From NCBI RefSeq assembly GCF_001870465.1, contig NZ_MDGK01000017.1:248001-312000 (forward strand): a stretch of DNA of 64,000 nucleotides, given 5' to 3'. The first letter of the stretch is position 1. Each line of letters starts with the position of its first letter. Of this stretch, positions 52,170 to 61,494 are shown piece by piece. The DNA is from Pseudomonas extremorientalis (GTDB lineage Bacteria > Pseudomonadota > Gammaproteobacteria > Pseudomonadales > Pseudomonadaceae). The position numbers and the translations under genes were made by a program. A model generated the notes under the pieces. The model saw only the letters and a program-made list of their open reading frames with translations, was not told the DNA's origin and searched no databases.

Positions 52170-52280
52170 CCAACCTGGCGGTACGCTGGGGTACCTGCAA
52201 CATCGTGCCCCACTCGCTAGAAAGCGCAGCAGGAATTCCAGATTCGCAGCGTGATGCCCTCCATACCATGCGAGCATCTA

Positions 52281-52384
52281 GCAAGCGGAGCGCGCAGGCG
52301 TGCAGGATGAGCGCCCGGAGGGCCGAGACGCAGCTTGCTGTGGCTCGGTTCACACCAGCCATACGCCGTCAGGCGGCACGCCAT
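52281..52384 (+). repeat. Dispersed three-hairpin element, copy B
   Basis: GCAAGCGGAGCGCGCAGGC head; GCCC-GGA-GGGC stem; central hairpin at 52323-52348 with stem CCGAG/CTCGG; then TTCACACCAGCC and a third hairpin CGCC-GTCA-GGCG. Both later stems differ from the other copies on both sides, so pairing is kept. It ends 40 bp before the ATG at 52425. Confidence 0.8.
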
Positions 52385-52424
52385 TACCGCTGCTCAGCTC
52401 CGAGCCATCTCAGAGGAATCTGCA

Positions 52425-52847
52425 ATGACCAGTAAGGAGCTCAGCGAGCTTGAGAGAGCAAGACGAAGGGCTCTCTGGGCACTTGCTAGCCTCCATCCTG
52501 GTGATTCAATGGCACTAGGTGTCTTAGCCATCCTTGACGATCTCGACGACCAGGAGCGAAGCAGCACAGCCTTCGTCCATGAGCCACTCGATCTCAACAA
52601 GATTCGTCATTCTGCCCCGGTGAAACGCCATCACTCCGGCACCGATATAGTCTTGGAGCAAGAAATCCCGCAGCCTTGGAGAGAGCGCTTTCTGCAAGCC
52701 AGCGTTGGATCAACGCGACTCCCCGAAGGCCCATACGCGCACGACTGGCAGAAATTTCTAGTTGAGTGGGAGCGTGAGATGCAGCATCTGCAAAATCACC
52801 GAGTAGCACAGACGCTAGCGGCTATAGCGATTGATCGGCATAGCTGA
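52425..52847 (+). CDS. Hypothetical protein
   Basis: A 140-residue, charged and largely helical protein (TSKELSELERARRRALWALAS at the start). AGAGGAA precedes the ATG at good spacing. No domain is recognised. Copy B of the dispersed hairpin element occupies its 5' upstream region, and an exonuclease gene follows after 30 bp in the same direction, so the two are probably co-transcribed. Confidence 0.65.
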   Translation: MTSKELSELERARRRALWALASLHPGDSMALGVLAILDDLDDQERSSTAFVHEPLDLNKIRHSAPVKRHHSGTDIVLEQEIPQPWRERFLQASVGSTRLPEGPYAHDWQKFLVEWEREMQHLQNHRVAQTLAAIAIDRHS

Positions 52848-52877
52848 AAATCGCAGCCTTTCAACAGGAGCAGCAGG

Positions 52878-53342
52878 ATGGAACGGCCTTCGTTCTTTAT
52901 CGATTTCGAGGCCTCAGGGATAGCTCCTGATAGCTATCCTATCGAAGTCGCTGTCGTATCGAGTGAGGCCTCCTACAGCTCGCTGATCAGGCCGGCACGT
53001 TACTGGACGTACTGGTCGTTCGATGCGCAAGACATGCATGGTCTCAGTCAGGATCAACTGCGTGAGCAAGGTGATGCGCCGGTCGGCGTGGCGAGACGTA
53101 TGAACCAGCTTTTTTCAGGTCAAATTCTCTGCAGCGACTCGCCACAAGATACTTTTTGGCTCGATGTCCTCTACGAAGCAGCAGAGCTGACTCCCACCTT
53201 CCAGTTGAAGCCTTTGGAATCGTTCGTGGGCCGGCAGGCTGCCAGTGACATTTACCGCCTGCTGCCCACAACCAGGATCCACCGAGCTCTCCCTGATGCG
53301 TCTGCTTTGATGCTTGCCTGCCGGGCTTTTTTCGAAGCTTGA
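52878..53342 (+). CDS. DEDDh-type 3'-5' exonuclease-like protein
   Basis: A 154-residue protein with exonuclease motifs: FIDFEASG (Asp9, Glu11), LCSDSPQDTFW (Asp87 or Asp91) and HRALPDASAL (His135, Asp140). It is a second minimal DEDDh protein of the island, similar in size and layout to that at 36838-37287 but different in sequence. GGAG precedes the ATG. The substrate may be RNA or DNA. Likely in one transcript with the hypothetical gene upstream. Confidence 0.8.
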   Translation: MERPSFFIDFEASGIAPDSYPIEVAVVSSEASYSSLIRPARYWTYWSFDAQDMHGLSQDQLREQGDAPVGVARRMNQLFSGQILCSDSPQDTFWLDVLYEAAELTPTFQLKPLESFVGRQAASDIYRLLPTTRIHRALPDASALMLACRAFFEA

Positions 53343-53352
53343 CTACTTTTGG

Positions 53353-53374
53353 GGACGGTTATCTGAAACCGTCC
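53353..53374. terminator. Hairpin after exonuclease gene
   Basis: GGACGGTT-ATCTGA-AACCGTCC is a perfect 8-bp stem 11 bp after the stop codon. No T run follows, so it is a weak terminator or a message-stabilising stem. Confidence 0.5.
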
Positions 53375-53467
53375 GGCCAAGTGATCTAGTCGAATATCTG
53401 GAATTGGCACGAGCGCTCGGTATTCTTGAGCGAGTCATCCTGCCCGTCAGTGAAGGACTGACGCCCA

Positions 53468-54424
53468 TCAATTAATCGCTGGTGTGCGTGATGCCAGATT
53501 TGCCTGGGCCCACTGCTCAGCAGTCGTGACCTGAATCGACTGCTGCGCGTTGAAAGTCCCCGATTTAGGCCAGGCCACGCCTCTACCCTGGGCAAAGACA
53601 GCACGATACTTCTTGATGTGATGCGTTGGATCTTTCTCCAATTCCTCAAGCAAGTATGGAACAGTCCACACGTTTCGTTTGAACGGGCGGCCCAGCACAC
53701 GTTCAAGGAGGCTGGCGACCTCTCCGTACGTCACAGTGTCTCCCGATAGATAAACGATTTCATTGCGAAACCGGGGTTCGAAGAAAACGATTTCCGCTGT
53801 CAATGCGCCGATGTCGTCTGGAGTCGTAAGGGTCACGCTGGTCTCAAGGCTGCCGAGTGCGTTCACGGTATCGTTTTCGAAATCAACCACCTCGAATACA
53901 GGCTCGAATAGGAAACTGGTAAACATTCCAGTCGAGATGATCACCCATTCAGTTTTGTCCTGTGCACGAAGCAATTCACGAACATCTAGCTGAGCATCGA
54001 ACAGATCCTGGGGACTGCCCCGACCGATGACTTCAAAGTCGACGCCAAACTGCCATGGGAAGTAGCGCTTCACTCCGGACTTGAGCGCAGCGGTGGCCAG
54101 CTTCATCGGAGTTTCCCGGCCTGCAACCATGCCTGCACAGCCTATTACGGTATCGAAACGTGCGAAGACTTCAGCCAACTGATCAATTGAGTCATTCACG
54201 AGGTCTGCGGCCACCATCTGGATGCCAAGAGCCCGAAGCTCATCGATTTCGATCTTTTTCTCGGGCACCTCACTGTTGATGGTTGAATCTCTAAGCAGGA
54301 CGCTGATTGTGGAACCGGGCGCGCGTTTTGCTAACCGCGCAAGATTTCGCAAAACCGGTAGCCCAAGCTCACCGGCGCCTAAAACCAGAATGGATTGGGA
54401 TTGAAATGGGGTGACTTCGGTCAT
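53468..54424 (-). CDS. NmrA-like NAD(P)-binding protein (isoflavone reductase type)
   Basis: A 318-residue Rossmann-fold protein from the ATG at 54424, set by AGGAG. The dinucleotide motif ILVLGAGELGLPVL lies at residues 12-25, followed by RDSTINSEVPEKK, DTVIGCAGMVAG and FPWQFGVDFE, as in NmrA/isoflavone-reductase members. These either reduce aromatic substrates or act as NAD(P) sensors. It diverges from an HxlR-family regulator gene, a common pairing for redox-responsive control. This pair is metabolic cargo rather than defence. Confidence 0.85.
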   Translation of the reverse strand: MTEVTPFQSQSILVLGAGELGLPVLRNLARLAKRAPGSTISVLLRDSTINSEVPEKKIEIDELRALGIQMVAADLVNDSIDQLAEVFARFDTVIGCAGMVAGRETPMKLATAALKSGVKRYFPWQFGVDFEVIGRGSPQDLFDAQLDVRELLRAQDKTEWVIISTGMFTSFLFEPVFEVVDFENDTVNALGSLETSVTLTTPDDIGALTAEIVFFEPRFRNEIVYLSGDTVTYGEVASLLERVLGRPFKRNVWTVPYLLEELEKDPTHHIKKYRAVFAQGRGVAWPKSGTFNAQQSIQVTTAEQWAQANLASRTPAIN

Positions 54425-54502
54425 GATTTCTCCTGAGACCTCGTGCCTGTAAGATGAGCAAATGCTTGCACGATTAGGCAACGCTCGTAAGAAGGCACAC
54501 CT

Positions 54503-54967
54503 GTGATACCAGACAAAGAAGTGACCGATGAGGAGGCTCTTAGCCAAGCAGAGACAATCTGCAGAACGCTAAGAGAGGACGATGATGGTGTCAGGCGGGA
54601 AGTGCTTGCTCACGCAGGCAGCCGCTGGTCGCTAGGTATCCTGCACGCCTTGGGGGTGTACGGCACCATGCGTCATGCCGAAATAAAAAGGCAGATGACT
54701 GGGGTGACTCAGCGGATGTTGACCAAGACGCTACGCTCGATGGAGCGGGATGGCCTGGTACTTCGGCGGGAGTTCGGTGTGGTTCCGCCACGTGTCGAGT
54801 ATGAGCTGACCTCGCTGGGTATGGGGCTGCTGGTTCGTATGTCCCCTATCTGGACTTGGGTAGTCGAAAACGCTGAGGATTTCCGCAAGGCCCGGCAGAT
54901 TTTCGACAGCCAGGATGACAAGAAACCTGCATGGCAAATACCTACCTCGATTCCACTAGATTCATAA
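54503..54967 (+). CDS. HxlR-family transcriptional regulator
   Basis: A 154-residue winged-helix regulator with the HxlR core HAGSRWSLGILHAL, RHAEIKRQMTGVTQRMLTKTLRSMERDGLV and VEYELTSLG (residues 38-115). The start is a GTG with GAAGG upstream. HxlR proteins often respond to electrophiles or aldehydes through a Cys near the N-terminus; Cys20 is present. It is 78 bp from the divergent NmrA-like gene and most likely controls it. Confidence 0.87.
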   Translation: MIPDKEVTDEEALSQAETICRTLREDDDGVRREVLAHAGSRWSLGILHALGVYGTMRHAEIKRQMTGVTQRMLTKTLRSMERDGLVLRREFGVVPPRVEYELTSLGMGLLVRMSPIWTWVVENAEDFRKARQIFDSQDDKKPAWQIPTSIPLDS

Positions 54968-55196
54968 GCGTCTGGCGAAAATGGCTGAGTAGCTAGACAC
55001 TACGATCTCCTCTCCAGCGCCAAGAAGCCCTGGAGCAAATACCGCATCGCCTACCGCGCAATGGTAGTCAAACTCCGCGTCAGCTGCGTTGCCATACATC
55101 GCCCGAGCACAGCCGGAAACTACGAACGATTCCCGCTCGGTGGAATTTTGGACGGCAGCGATTGTCCCACTGAAAATTCTCACGAATCCTCATGCT

Positions 55197-55559
55197 ATGG
55201 ACTCTATTTTGGTGGTGGAGGATGAGCCTCTGATCCTGGAACTCATCACTGAAGCGCTTGAAATGTACGGCTACCGTGTACGTGCGTTTGAAAGCGCTGA
55301 CTTCGCTTGGCAATTCATTCAGCAAAGCGGTTACCCCCCACGCTTGCTAATCACCGATCTACGGATGCCAGGCCACATAGATGGTCTCGAACTGGCCAAA
55401 CGGCTGCGCGATGCTGATGCAGAGGTGCCGATAGTCGTTGCCTCGGGGTTTCATCCTGCAGCAAGAGAACTGCATTCGCTCAACGTGCACTGGTTGATCA
55501 AACCATTCGAGATCGAGCAGTTGCATACCATTTGTAGAAAACTTGCCCCTCCGCCTTGA
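55197..55559 (+). CDS. Single-domain response regulator
   Basis: A 120-residue receiver domain without output domain: acidic pocket VVEDEPL (residues 6-12), phospho-acceptor Asp54 in LLITDLRMPG, and switch Lys in WLIKPFEIEQL. I choose the ATG at 55197, which leaves the domain intact; the ribosome site is weak and the frame is open upstream to 55089. It lies 61 bp upstream of a LOV histidine kinase, so it is its likely phosphorylation partner. Output must go through a further protein. Confidence 0.85.
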   Translation: MDSILVVEDEPLILELITEALEMYGYRVRAFESADFAWQFIQQSGYPPRLLITDLRMPGHIDGLELAKRLRDADAEVPIVVASGFHPAARELHSLNVHWLIKPFEIEQLHTICRKLAPPP

Positions 55560-55620
55560 TAGCCGGTTGTACTCATGTCGCTCGCGCCCTGACCGCGAAC
55601 TAACTTAAGTAAGGATCTTT

Positions 55621-57216
55621 ATGCCGAACCGCTCTACACCCGTCAGCAACACTTCTACCGGCGATATTAGCGGTTCAGATCACAACGTCTTCTTTGCCGC
55701 AGTTGAAACTACGCGCATGCCAATGATCGTCACGGATCCCAAACGACCAGACAATCCGATCATTTTCGCGAACAACGCCTTTATCGACATGACTGGCTAT
55801 GATCGAGAAGACATTGTTGGCCATAATTGCCGTTTCCTTCAGGGCCCGGAAACAGACCCGCTTGTTGTAATGCAGGTACGGGACGCCATTGAATCTGAAA
55901 CAGAGGTGGCGGTAGAGCTGGTGAATTACAAGAAGGACGGATCCTCCTTCTGGAACGCCCTTTTCATTTCCCCGGTATACAACGAAGCTGGCGAACTGAT
56001 CTATTTCTTCGCGTCGCAACTGGATGTCAGCCGACGCCGGGACGCCGAGGATGGTTTGCGGCAGGCGCAGAAGATGGAAGCTCTCGGTCAGCTAACAGGA
56101 GGTATCGCGCACGATTTCAACAATCTGCTGCAGGTCATGATCGGCTACTTGGACATGATTCAGCGCACCGCCGACAAGCCTAATTACGATCAACAACGTA
56201 TTCTGCGCAGCGCGGCAAATGCCCGTGATGCGGCTGAGAGGGCTAAAACCTTGACGCAGCAATTGCTGGCGTTCTCTCGCAAACAGAAACTACAGGGACG
56301 TGTAGTCAACCTGAACAACATCGTCGGCTCCTCCCAGGAAATGGCTGAACGTACTCTTGTCGACACCGAGCTTAGGTTGGCGTTGCAGGGAGATCTGTGG
56401 AACTGCCGCGTCGATACAACGCAGACCGAAGTGGCCTTACTGAACATTTTCATCAATGCCCGAGACGCGATGGACTCTCGTTCTGCGCGCAGGCTGACGG
56501 TTGAGACGAAGAACGTAACTATCCAAGATTTAGGATCAACCTCTTATGACGGCCTGATGCCGGGCCGCTACGTCAGCATCGCCATAACCGACAACGGTAT
56601 TGGGATGCCTGCTGCGATTGTTGATAGAGTGATGGATCCATTTTTCACCACCAAGGACGAAGGTAAAGGCTCAGGCTTGGGCTTATCCATGGTGTACGGT
56701 TTCGTAAAGCAATCCGGTGGGACTGCGCGCATTTATTCGGAAGAAGGCATCGGAACAACAATCCGCATGTATTTCCCGGCTGACGATAGCCAACTCCATG
56801 CATTGGGCCCAGCAGAGCACGTTAATGATCAGTTAGGAAATGAGCGGATCCTGATTGTGGAAGACCGACCTGATGTTGCTGAGCTTGCGAGAATGGTGCT
56901 GGAGGAGTACGGCTACTCTTGTGCGTTGGCTTACAATGGCAAGGAAGCGCTGGGTCTTCTAAAAACCGATCATTTCGACTTGCTGTTCACAGACCTGATC
57001 ATGCCAGGCGGTATGAACGGAGTGATGCTGGCCCGTGAGGCAAAACGGCTGTACCCCAGTCTGAAAGTATTACTTACTACCGGCTACTCCGAAAACTCTC
57101 TGGAGCGAACGGACGCAGGTGGAAAGGATCTCGATGTCATTTCCAAGCCCTACATACCAACCGATTTGGCGAAGAAGGTGCGTCAGGTTCTGATAGGGCC
57201 GAACGGCGTCAGTTGA
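55621..57216 (+). CDS. LOV-domain blue-light hybrid histidine kinase
   Basis: A 531-residue soluble kinase. The LOV photosensor has the flavin-adduct motif [13 protein letters not shown] with Cys70 and a C-terminal FASQLDVS helix. It is followed by HisKA (His164 in [11 protein letters not shown]), HATPase ([31 protein letters not shown]) and a C-terminal receiver (Asp458 in [11 protein letters not shown]). This is the architecture of P. syringae LOV-HK (534 residues), which autophosphorylates in blue light. There is no membrane segment. It is encoded with a single-domain response regulator inside a mobile island, which is unusual. Confidence 0.93.
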   Translation: MPNRSTPVSNTSTGDISGSDHNVFFAAVETTRMPMIVTDPKRPDNPIIFANNAFIDMTGYDREDIVGHNCRFLQGPETDPLVVMQVRDAIESETEVAVELVNYKKDGSSFWNALFISPVYNEAGELIYFFASQLDVSRRRDAEDGLRQAQKMEALGQLTGGIAHDFNNLLQVMIGYLDMIQRTADKPNYDQQRILRSAANARDAAERAKTLTQQLLAFSRKQKLQGRVVNLNNIVGSSQEMAERTLVDTELRLALQGDLWNCRVDTTQTEVALLNIFINARDAMDSRSARRLTVETKNVTIQDLGSTSYDGLMPGRYVSIAITDNGIGMPAAIVDRVMDPFFTTKDEGKGSGLGLSMVYGFVKQSGGTARIYSEEGIGTTIRMYFPADDSQLHALGPAEHVNDQLGNERILIVEDRPDVAELARMVLEEYGYSCALAYNGKEALGLLKTDHFDLLFTDLIMPGGMNGVMLAREAKRLYPSLKVLLTTGYSENSLERTDAGGKDLDVISKPYIPTDLAKKVRQVLIGPNGVS

Positions 57217-57396
57217 AGATATTTCTCGTGTATGGGCAGCGTTGTAACTGGGTCATTGTATGACCTAGTAGCTCAGCGACTAGCGAAGATAGAGGTGTCA
57301 CCGGAGAGCGTCCTTCGGTCGAATCAGGGCTCCATACCCATTTCCGTACTCCCCTTACCGCGCAACCAATAACGCGGATGGCACTGTAGTTTGTAA

Positions 57397-57486
57397 GCAA
57401 ATACGAGCGCGTGAGGATGGAAGCCCGAAGGGCCAAGACGCCTGCTGGCGGCTTGGTTCACGACAGCCGTGCCCCAGGCCACGCCC
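57397..57486 (+). repeat. Dispersed three-hairpin element, copy C
   Basis: GAGGATGGAAGCCCGAAGGGC, central hairpin at 57433-57456 with stem CCAAGACGCC/GGCGGCTTGG, then TTCACGACAGCCGT and a weaker third stem. It ends about 90 bp before the ATG at 57577. The interval 57217-57576 is otherwise without a gene. Confidence 0.8.
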
Positions 57487-57576
57487 AACTGTTGTAGCAC
57501 TCAATGCTCTAACCTAGGTAAGAACTGATAATCGATGGGGCAGGGCGCAAGCCTTCAATCCAAGGAAGGGAGATGT

Positions 57577-58143
57577 ATGGGAATTCTGGATAGATTATTC
57601 GGCGGCCGCTTCACTCAACCACCTCCTGATGAGCCACCGTTGAGTGACGCCGCAATCATGCGAGAGCTTCATCCTTACCGCGCTGAGCTCAAGGCTTTCA
57701 CTCAGAGCCTGCTGACACGTCTCCCTGAGAAGGAGCAGGAGCTTCTCGTTCGACGAGTCATGCGTTTCTATGGCCAGGGAGAGGAGCCATCCAGCGCGCT
57801 GACAGAGGGCTTGCTGGATCCTGACAAAGGGCAATCAATCGAGCACCTCATTCTGCTCGCCATAGATTGGAAAGGATTCGATGGTTTCGAACATCTGGCC
57901 CCATACCTGACCAACGCCTGTGGCATCCAAGAACCATATCCGTACGAGCTACGCGAAGGGATGACCGTTGTACAGGTGCTGGCCGAGTTTGATGAGTGGC
58001 TGACCAGGTTCGGCAAACGCTATCTGCACCTGAATACCGGCGGTGACGAGTACGTAGGCTTCATCGTAGATATCGACCGCGTCGACATCATGATTGCTAT
58101 GGCCAGTGACGCCGGCATTCAGGCGAGGCTTGAGGCCTTCTAA
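57577..58143 (+). CDS. Hypothetical protein
   Basis: A 188-residue protein from the ATG at 57577, with AAGGAAGGGAG upstream. The C-terminal segment HLNTGGDEYVGFIVDIDRVD resembles immunity- or SMI1-like proteins and the DUF6630 type as I remember it, but the match is weak. The N-terminus begins MGILDRLFGGRF, a pattern seen in small cytosolic Pseudomonas proteins. Copy C of the dispersed element lies upstream. Function unknown. Confidence 0.65.
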   Translation: MGILDRLFGGRFTQPPPDEPPLSDAAIMRELHPYRAELKAFTQSLLTRLPEKEQELLVRRVMRFYGQGEEPSSALTEGLLDPDKGQSIEHLILLAIDWKGFDGFEHLAPYLTNACGIQEPYPYELREGMTVVQVLAEFDEWLTRFGKRYLHLNTGGDEYVGFIVDIDRVDIMIAMASDAGIQARLEAF

Positions 58144-58175
58144 CGCAAGGCGAGTGGCCGATTGCCGAATCGCCT

Positions 58176-58676
58176 CTATCCAGGCTGCACTTTCCGGTTC
58201 CAGCCGAGGCTACTGGCGCAGGGCGTCAACCACTGGCGTAGCTGTGGATTAGAGGCCAAGGTCTCAGGCTCTAACAGGCGTGCGCCTATATCTGCATGCG
58301 GCAAGAAACTTACCTGAAGGGTGCGCTCCAACGATCCGATCAATTGCGGAAAATCCATGACGCTCAGCAGGCGTGGCCACTCCACAAGCTTTAGATATCG
58401 CAGTTGCTGAGACTCAACTCTTAGATCGTCGCCGAGACGCCATTGAGTCTGGAACAGCTTGTCATGCCGTGCCAGGTCGACCCGCCAGCCCCCCGTAGAA
58501 GGGACAAGCAACTCGAGCTTCAGACTCTCAGGTCTCAATCTATTGCGCTTGTAAAACCAGTGCTCGATGGGCTCGTTGCTGAGCGTAATGGAGATGACGC
58601 TGTAGTGGGGAACATCGCCCAGGCCGAGCATTGCGAACCATTGGGCAGTCTCTGACGGGGTTTGCGTTTCGGGCAT
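58176..58676 (-). CDS. Hypothetical protein
   Basis: A 166-residue soluble protein with AAGGA before the ATG. Its mixed alpha/beta sequence (FAMLGLGDVPHYSVISITLSN; STGGWRVDLARHDKLFQ) has no family I recognise. It is convergent with the gene at 57577-58143 and divergent from that at 58882. Copy D of the dispersed element lies in the divergent gap. Confidence 0.6.
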   Translation of the reverse strand: MPETQTPSETAQWFAMLGLGDVPHYSVISITLSNEPIEHWFYKRNRLRPESLKLELLVPSTGGWRVDLARHDKLFQTQWRLGDDLRVESQQLRYLKLVEWPRLLSVMDFPQLIGSLERTLQVSFLPHADIGARLLEPETLASNPQLRQWLTPCASSLGWNRKVQPG

Positions 58677-58739
58677 GCTGGATCATCCTTGATGAGTAAT
58701 TCGGAGTACCGAGTAGTGTGTGAAGGCCGCTCTACGTGG

Positions 58740-58830
58740 GCAAGCGGAGCGCGCAGGCTTGCGGGATGGAAGCCCGTAGGGTCGGGCCGAAGGATCGGTG
58801 CACGACAGCCCATCCCAAAGGGGCACGCCC
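58740..58830 (+). repeat. Dispersed three-hairpin element, copy D
   Basis: GCAAGCGGAGCGCGCAGGC head identical to that of copy B; GGATGGAAGCCCGTAGGGT; a shortened central part; CACGACAGCC; and a third stem CCC-AAA-GGG followed by GCACGCCCC. It ends 50 bp before the ATG at 58882. The central hairpin is degenerate. Confidence 0.75.
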
Positions 58831-58881
58831 CAACGCCAGGTCGATAAGCGAGAAGCGAAGACCATCCTACGAGGATTTTCG

Positions 58882-59100
58882 ATGGGAATGACAGACGATG
58901 ACGACACAGTCTACTGCGACATCCAAATGCCATTGGCTCAAGGCCGAGAGCTATTGCTCTTGGTGACAACATTGAGAGAGTCAAACGCCCATCCAACGCT
59001 CAACAGGGTCTTCGAGCGCATGCAGTACGAGCTCAGCACCTCAATAGACATCATCGAGGATCCCCCTTCTTGGGGCTTCTCGTGCCCAACCCATCACTGA
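58882..59100 (+). CDS. Small hypothetical protein
   Basis: A 72-residue acidic protein (MGMTDDDDTVYCDIQMPLAQ at the start) with GAGGA seven bases before the ATG. The helical middle (RELLLLVTTLRES; RVFERMQYELSTSIDII) suggests a small dimerising protein. No family is recognised. Copy D of the dispersed element forms its leader region. Confidence 0.55.
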   Translation: MGMTDDDDTVYCDIQMPLAQGRELLLLVTTLRESNAHPTLNRVFERMQYELSTSIDIIEDPPSWGFSCPTHH

Positions 59101-59299
59101 CAACAGGCGCTGGCAGCATGACGTCCAGAATCGCGCCGTCAATCTTGGAGCTGAGCCCCTCAGGAAGATCAGGTGCGCTTCTCGCAGTAATGGAAAGCGG
59201 AGTAGTCAGTGAAAATGCGGATGCTGAGCCAGAAGATTCTTGCGAATGAACTCATAGAGTAGTGGCATACTGCCTTTATTTAAACGAAAGGAATCGTCG

Positions 59300-60337
59300 A
59301 TGAGCACCCAGCTAACGCAGTCTCAGGCAGATCAGATCGACTCAGCACTCGGTAATATCTACCCGAGGCTGGGAGGAGGAGAGCTTACGCAGTTGGCGAA
59401 GCTGTTCGGCTCTCGGGGACTTTTAAATGCGCTGCGTACAACTCTTCGACCGCCAAAACCTGCTCAACCGTCTAGAGGGAATCCCCCCAAAGTAACCGTA
59501 ACAGTTCAATTGGCATGGATCGACAAAAGACCATATGCGCTGATGAATGGTGAGAAACACAAGGTTGAAATTGCTGATGTCGCTGTTTTTCATTTCAACA
59601 CAAATAGATGGAACACAGGAAGTAGCACGACAGCTAGATGCCTGCTATTACAGGCCAAAGCAGTCAAGACCCCAGACCAACTATCAGCACCAAAAGTATG
59701 TTTAAACCCTCCCACGCCCAAATCAAATACAACCACTCAGCGGGAGCTTTTGCTTTTGTCAAAATGGCCTAAATTTGACATGTATTTAGGCTCTAACAGC
59801 AAAACTCCCCTTGCCACCAACATACAGATTCCTTTCTCAACCAGTCCTCCACCGATGGGGTGGTTCATTGGAACCCCGATGATCAGACCTTCCAGTTCAC
59901 AAATGGGCGCCTGGGTTAGCCCATGGATGTGTGCTCCTGCGAAGCAGGATCACGCGTGCGACGAAACATTGGGAAGTTTGCTGTGTAGGCATTTCTCCGG
60001 AGGCCAGTCATCGCAGATAGCCAAGAGGCCAACAGATGCGGGAGCTCCCTTCAGCTACAACCCCACTTCGCATGGCCAGGGGAACCCCACCTCTTCCGAT
60101 TGGGATCGGCTATGCATCGAAATGATGGGAGCTGTAGGGGGCCAGATAATCCCACCCCATTTGACCAACGGTACGCCTCAAGACCGGTTGCAGGCGGGCG
60201 TGATGTACTCGATACCCGTGTGGCCTGCGCTCAGAGTGCTCGTGGCTACAGTGGTCAACATCTTGATGCGATTTAGCAAGAAGCGTATGCCGATTTTGGT
60301 AGTTTCGCGAGTATTTGACGAGAGAATCATGTCGTAA
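59300..60337 (+). CDS. Hypothetical protein
   Basis: A 345-residue protein with AAAGGAA before the ATG. It starts with a short helical part (QLTQSQADQIDSALGNIY), has a Pro/Ser/Thr-rich middle and ends in a hydrophobic stretch (VWPALRVLVATVVNILM) followed by basic residues. The many Pro and Gly residues, the Trp-rich motifs (SPWMCAP) and the hydrophobic C-terminal helix could suit a secreted or membrane-targeted protein, but no family is recognised. Confidence 0.6.
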   Translation: MSTQLTQSQADQIDSALGNIYPRLGGGELTQLAKLFGSRGLLNALRTTLRPPKPAQPSRGNPPKVTVTVQLAWIDKRPYALMNGEKHKVEIADVAVFHFNTNRWNTGSSTTARCLLLQAKAVKTPDQLSAPKVCLNPPTPKSNTTTQRELLLLSKWPKFDMYLGSNSKTPLATNIQIPFSTSPPPMGWFIGTPMIRPSSSQMGAWVSPWMCAPAKQDHACDETLGSLLCRHFSGGQSSQIAKRPTDAGAPFSYNPTSHGQGNPTSSDWDRLCIEMMGAVGGQIIPPHLTNGTPQDRLQAGVMYSIPVWPALRVLVATVVNILMRFSKKRMPILVVSRVFDERIMS

Positions 60338-60669
60338 TTTTATTAAATTCACCGGTAGCGTGTGGGTGACCCGACTTACCTGCAACTTTGTTACCGAGAC
60401 ATACAGGGCTCATCTGGCTTAGCTGAGCCTTGGCGGGACTACTGATAGGGAACGTTCGTATACCACGCTGCATCTTTCACACGATCAAGATCTCCTGCGC
60501 TCGTTTTTGACGAGAGCTTTAGCTGCATTGACCAACACCTGCAATGCCTCGGGCAGCGCGAATAACGGCAAGAGTCTGAGTGAAAACCCAAACAAGTTAC
60601 TCACAAGCCTCAGAATCTGATTCGGAGCCGGCTTCCCGTGACTGCCAGTCCTACCAACCCATTGAGCTA

Positions 60670-61212
60670 TCAGAACTCCGCATCCCACGCATTCATTGCC
60701 CCACCCACAGTCGTGAACCACCTGAGCTCGCCATCCTGTAGAGCATTTGCTACCTGCCTGTTGATATTGCCATCGACCCACGTAGGAAGGCTCTCCAAAG
60801 CTCCCGAAAAGAGACTGGCCGCCGCTACAGCGTATCGACCTGTACTTAGGCACTGGAGGCACGTGTAGCGCACAACTGCGCCGCTGGGAAGTCGACGCCA
60901 AGCCACAACCTCTATGGAGTCCTGCAGCTCCTCAGAAGAAGGCTCAGCCTCCTGGGCCACCTCGGTAGCTGAGACTGCTTGGCACGGCTCACTACGCGTT
61001 CCAGGGTTGTGCACGAGGTGCTTCAACTGCTCGCGTGCGGAGACAATCTGTTCACGGAGCTCTTCTGGATCGATGGACATGCCACCCCGGTCAGTTACCG
61101 AGAGGGTTTTCAATGAGTTCGCCGCCAGGATGAACTCGCGCTCACGCTTCTGCTCCCAGTCGGGACGACGGTCAGGAAACAGCCAGCTTATTAAGCGATG
61201 GAGGTTGATCAT
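60670..61212 (-). CDS. Hypothetical protein
   Basis: A 180-residue protein with GGAG before the ATG. The N-terminal half is helical and charged (RRPDWEQKREREFILAANS; DPEELREQIVSAREQL). The C-terminal half has a possible zinc pair, CLQC, and a beta-rich segment (WRRLPSGAVVRYT). No family is recognised. It is convergent with the gene at 59300 and divergent from the XRE regulator. Confidence 0.6.
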   Translation of the reverse strand: MINLHRLISWLFPDRRPDWEQKREREFILAANSLKTLSVTDRGGMSIDPEELREQIVSAREQLKHLVHNPGTRSEPCQAVSATEVAQEAEPSSEELQDSIEVVAWRRLPSGAVVRYTCLQCLSTGRYAVAAASLFSGALESLPTWVDGNINRQVANALQDGELRWFTTVGGAMNAWDAEF

Positions 61213-61494
61213 GTGGCGCTCCGATTACGCGGATGGTAAGGCATCCAGTAGGCTATCACCCAAAACCTCCTTGCTTGAACGATGACGCCTTAAATAGCCG
61301 GCAGATGCCACGGGTTGTTCGTAAAGAACGTGATCCGGCAGGACAAGCGCACAAAGGCTATCCACCGCGTGATTGCACTGATTAGAGTGAAAGCCGTGGC
61401 AACAATTGTGCTGTCAGGTTCGTGTCGTGTTGCCTGAATCTTCCCCGACTCATACTTGACCCATCCGAACAGCCACTGAAACAGGGGTAATGAG

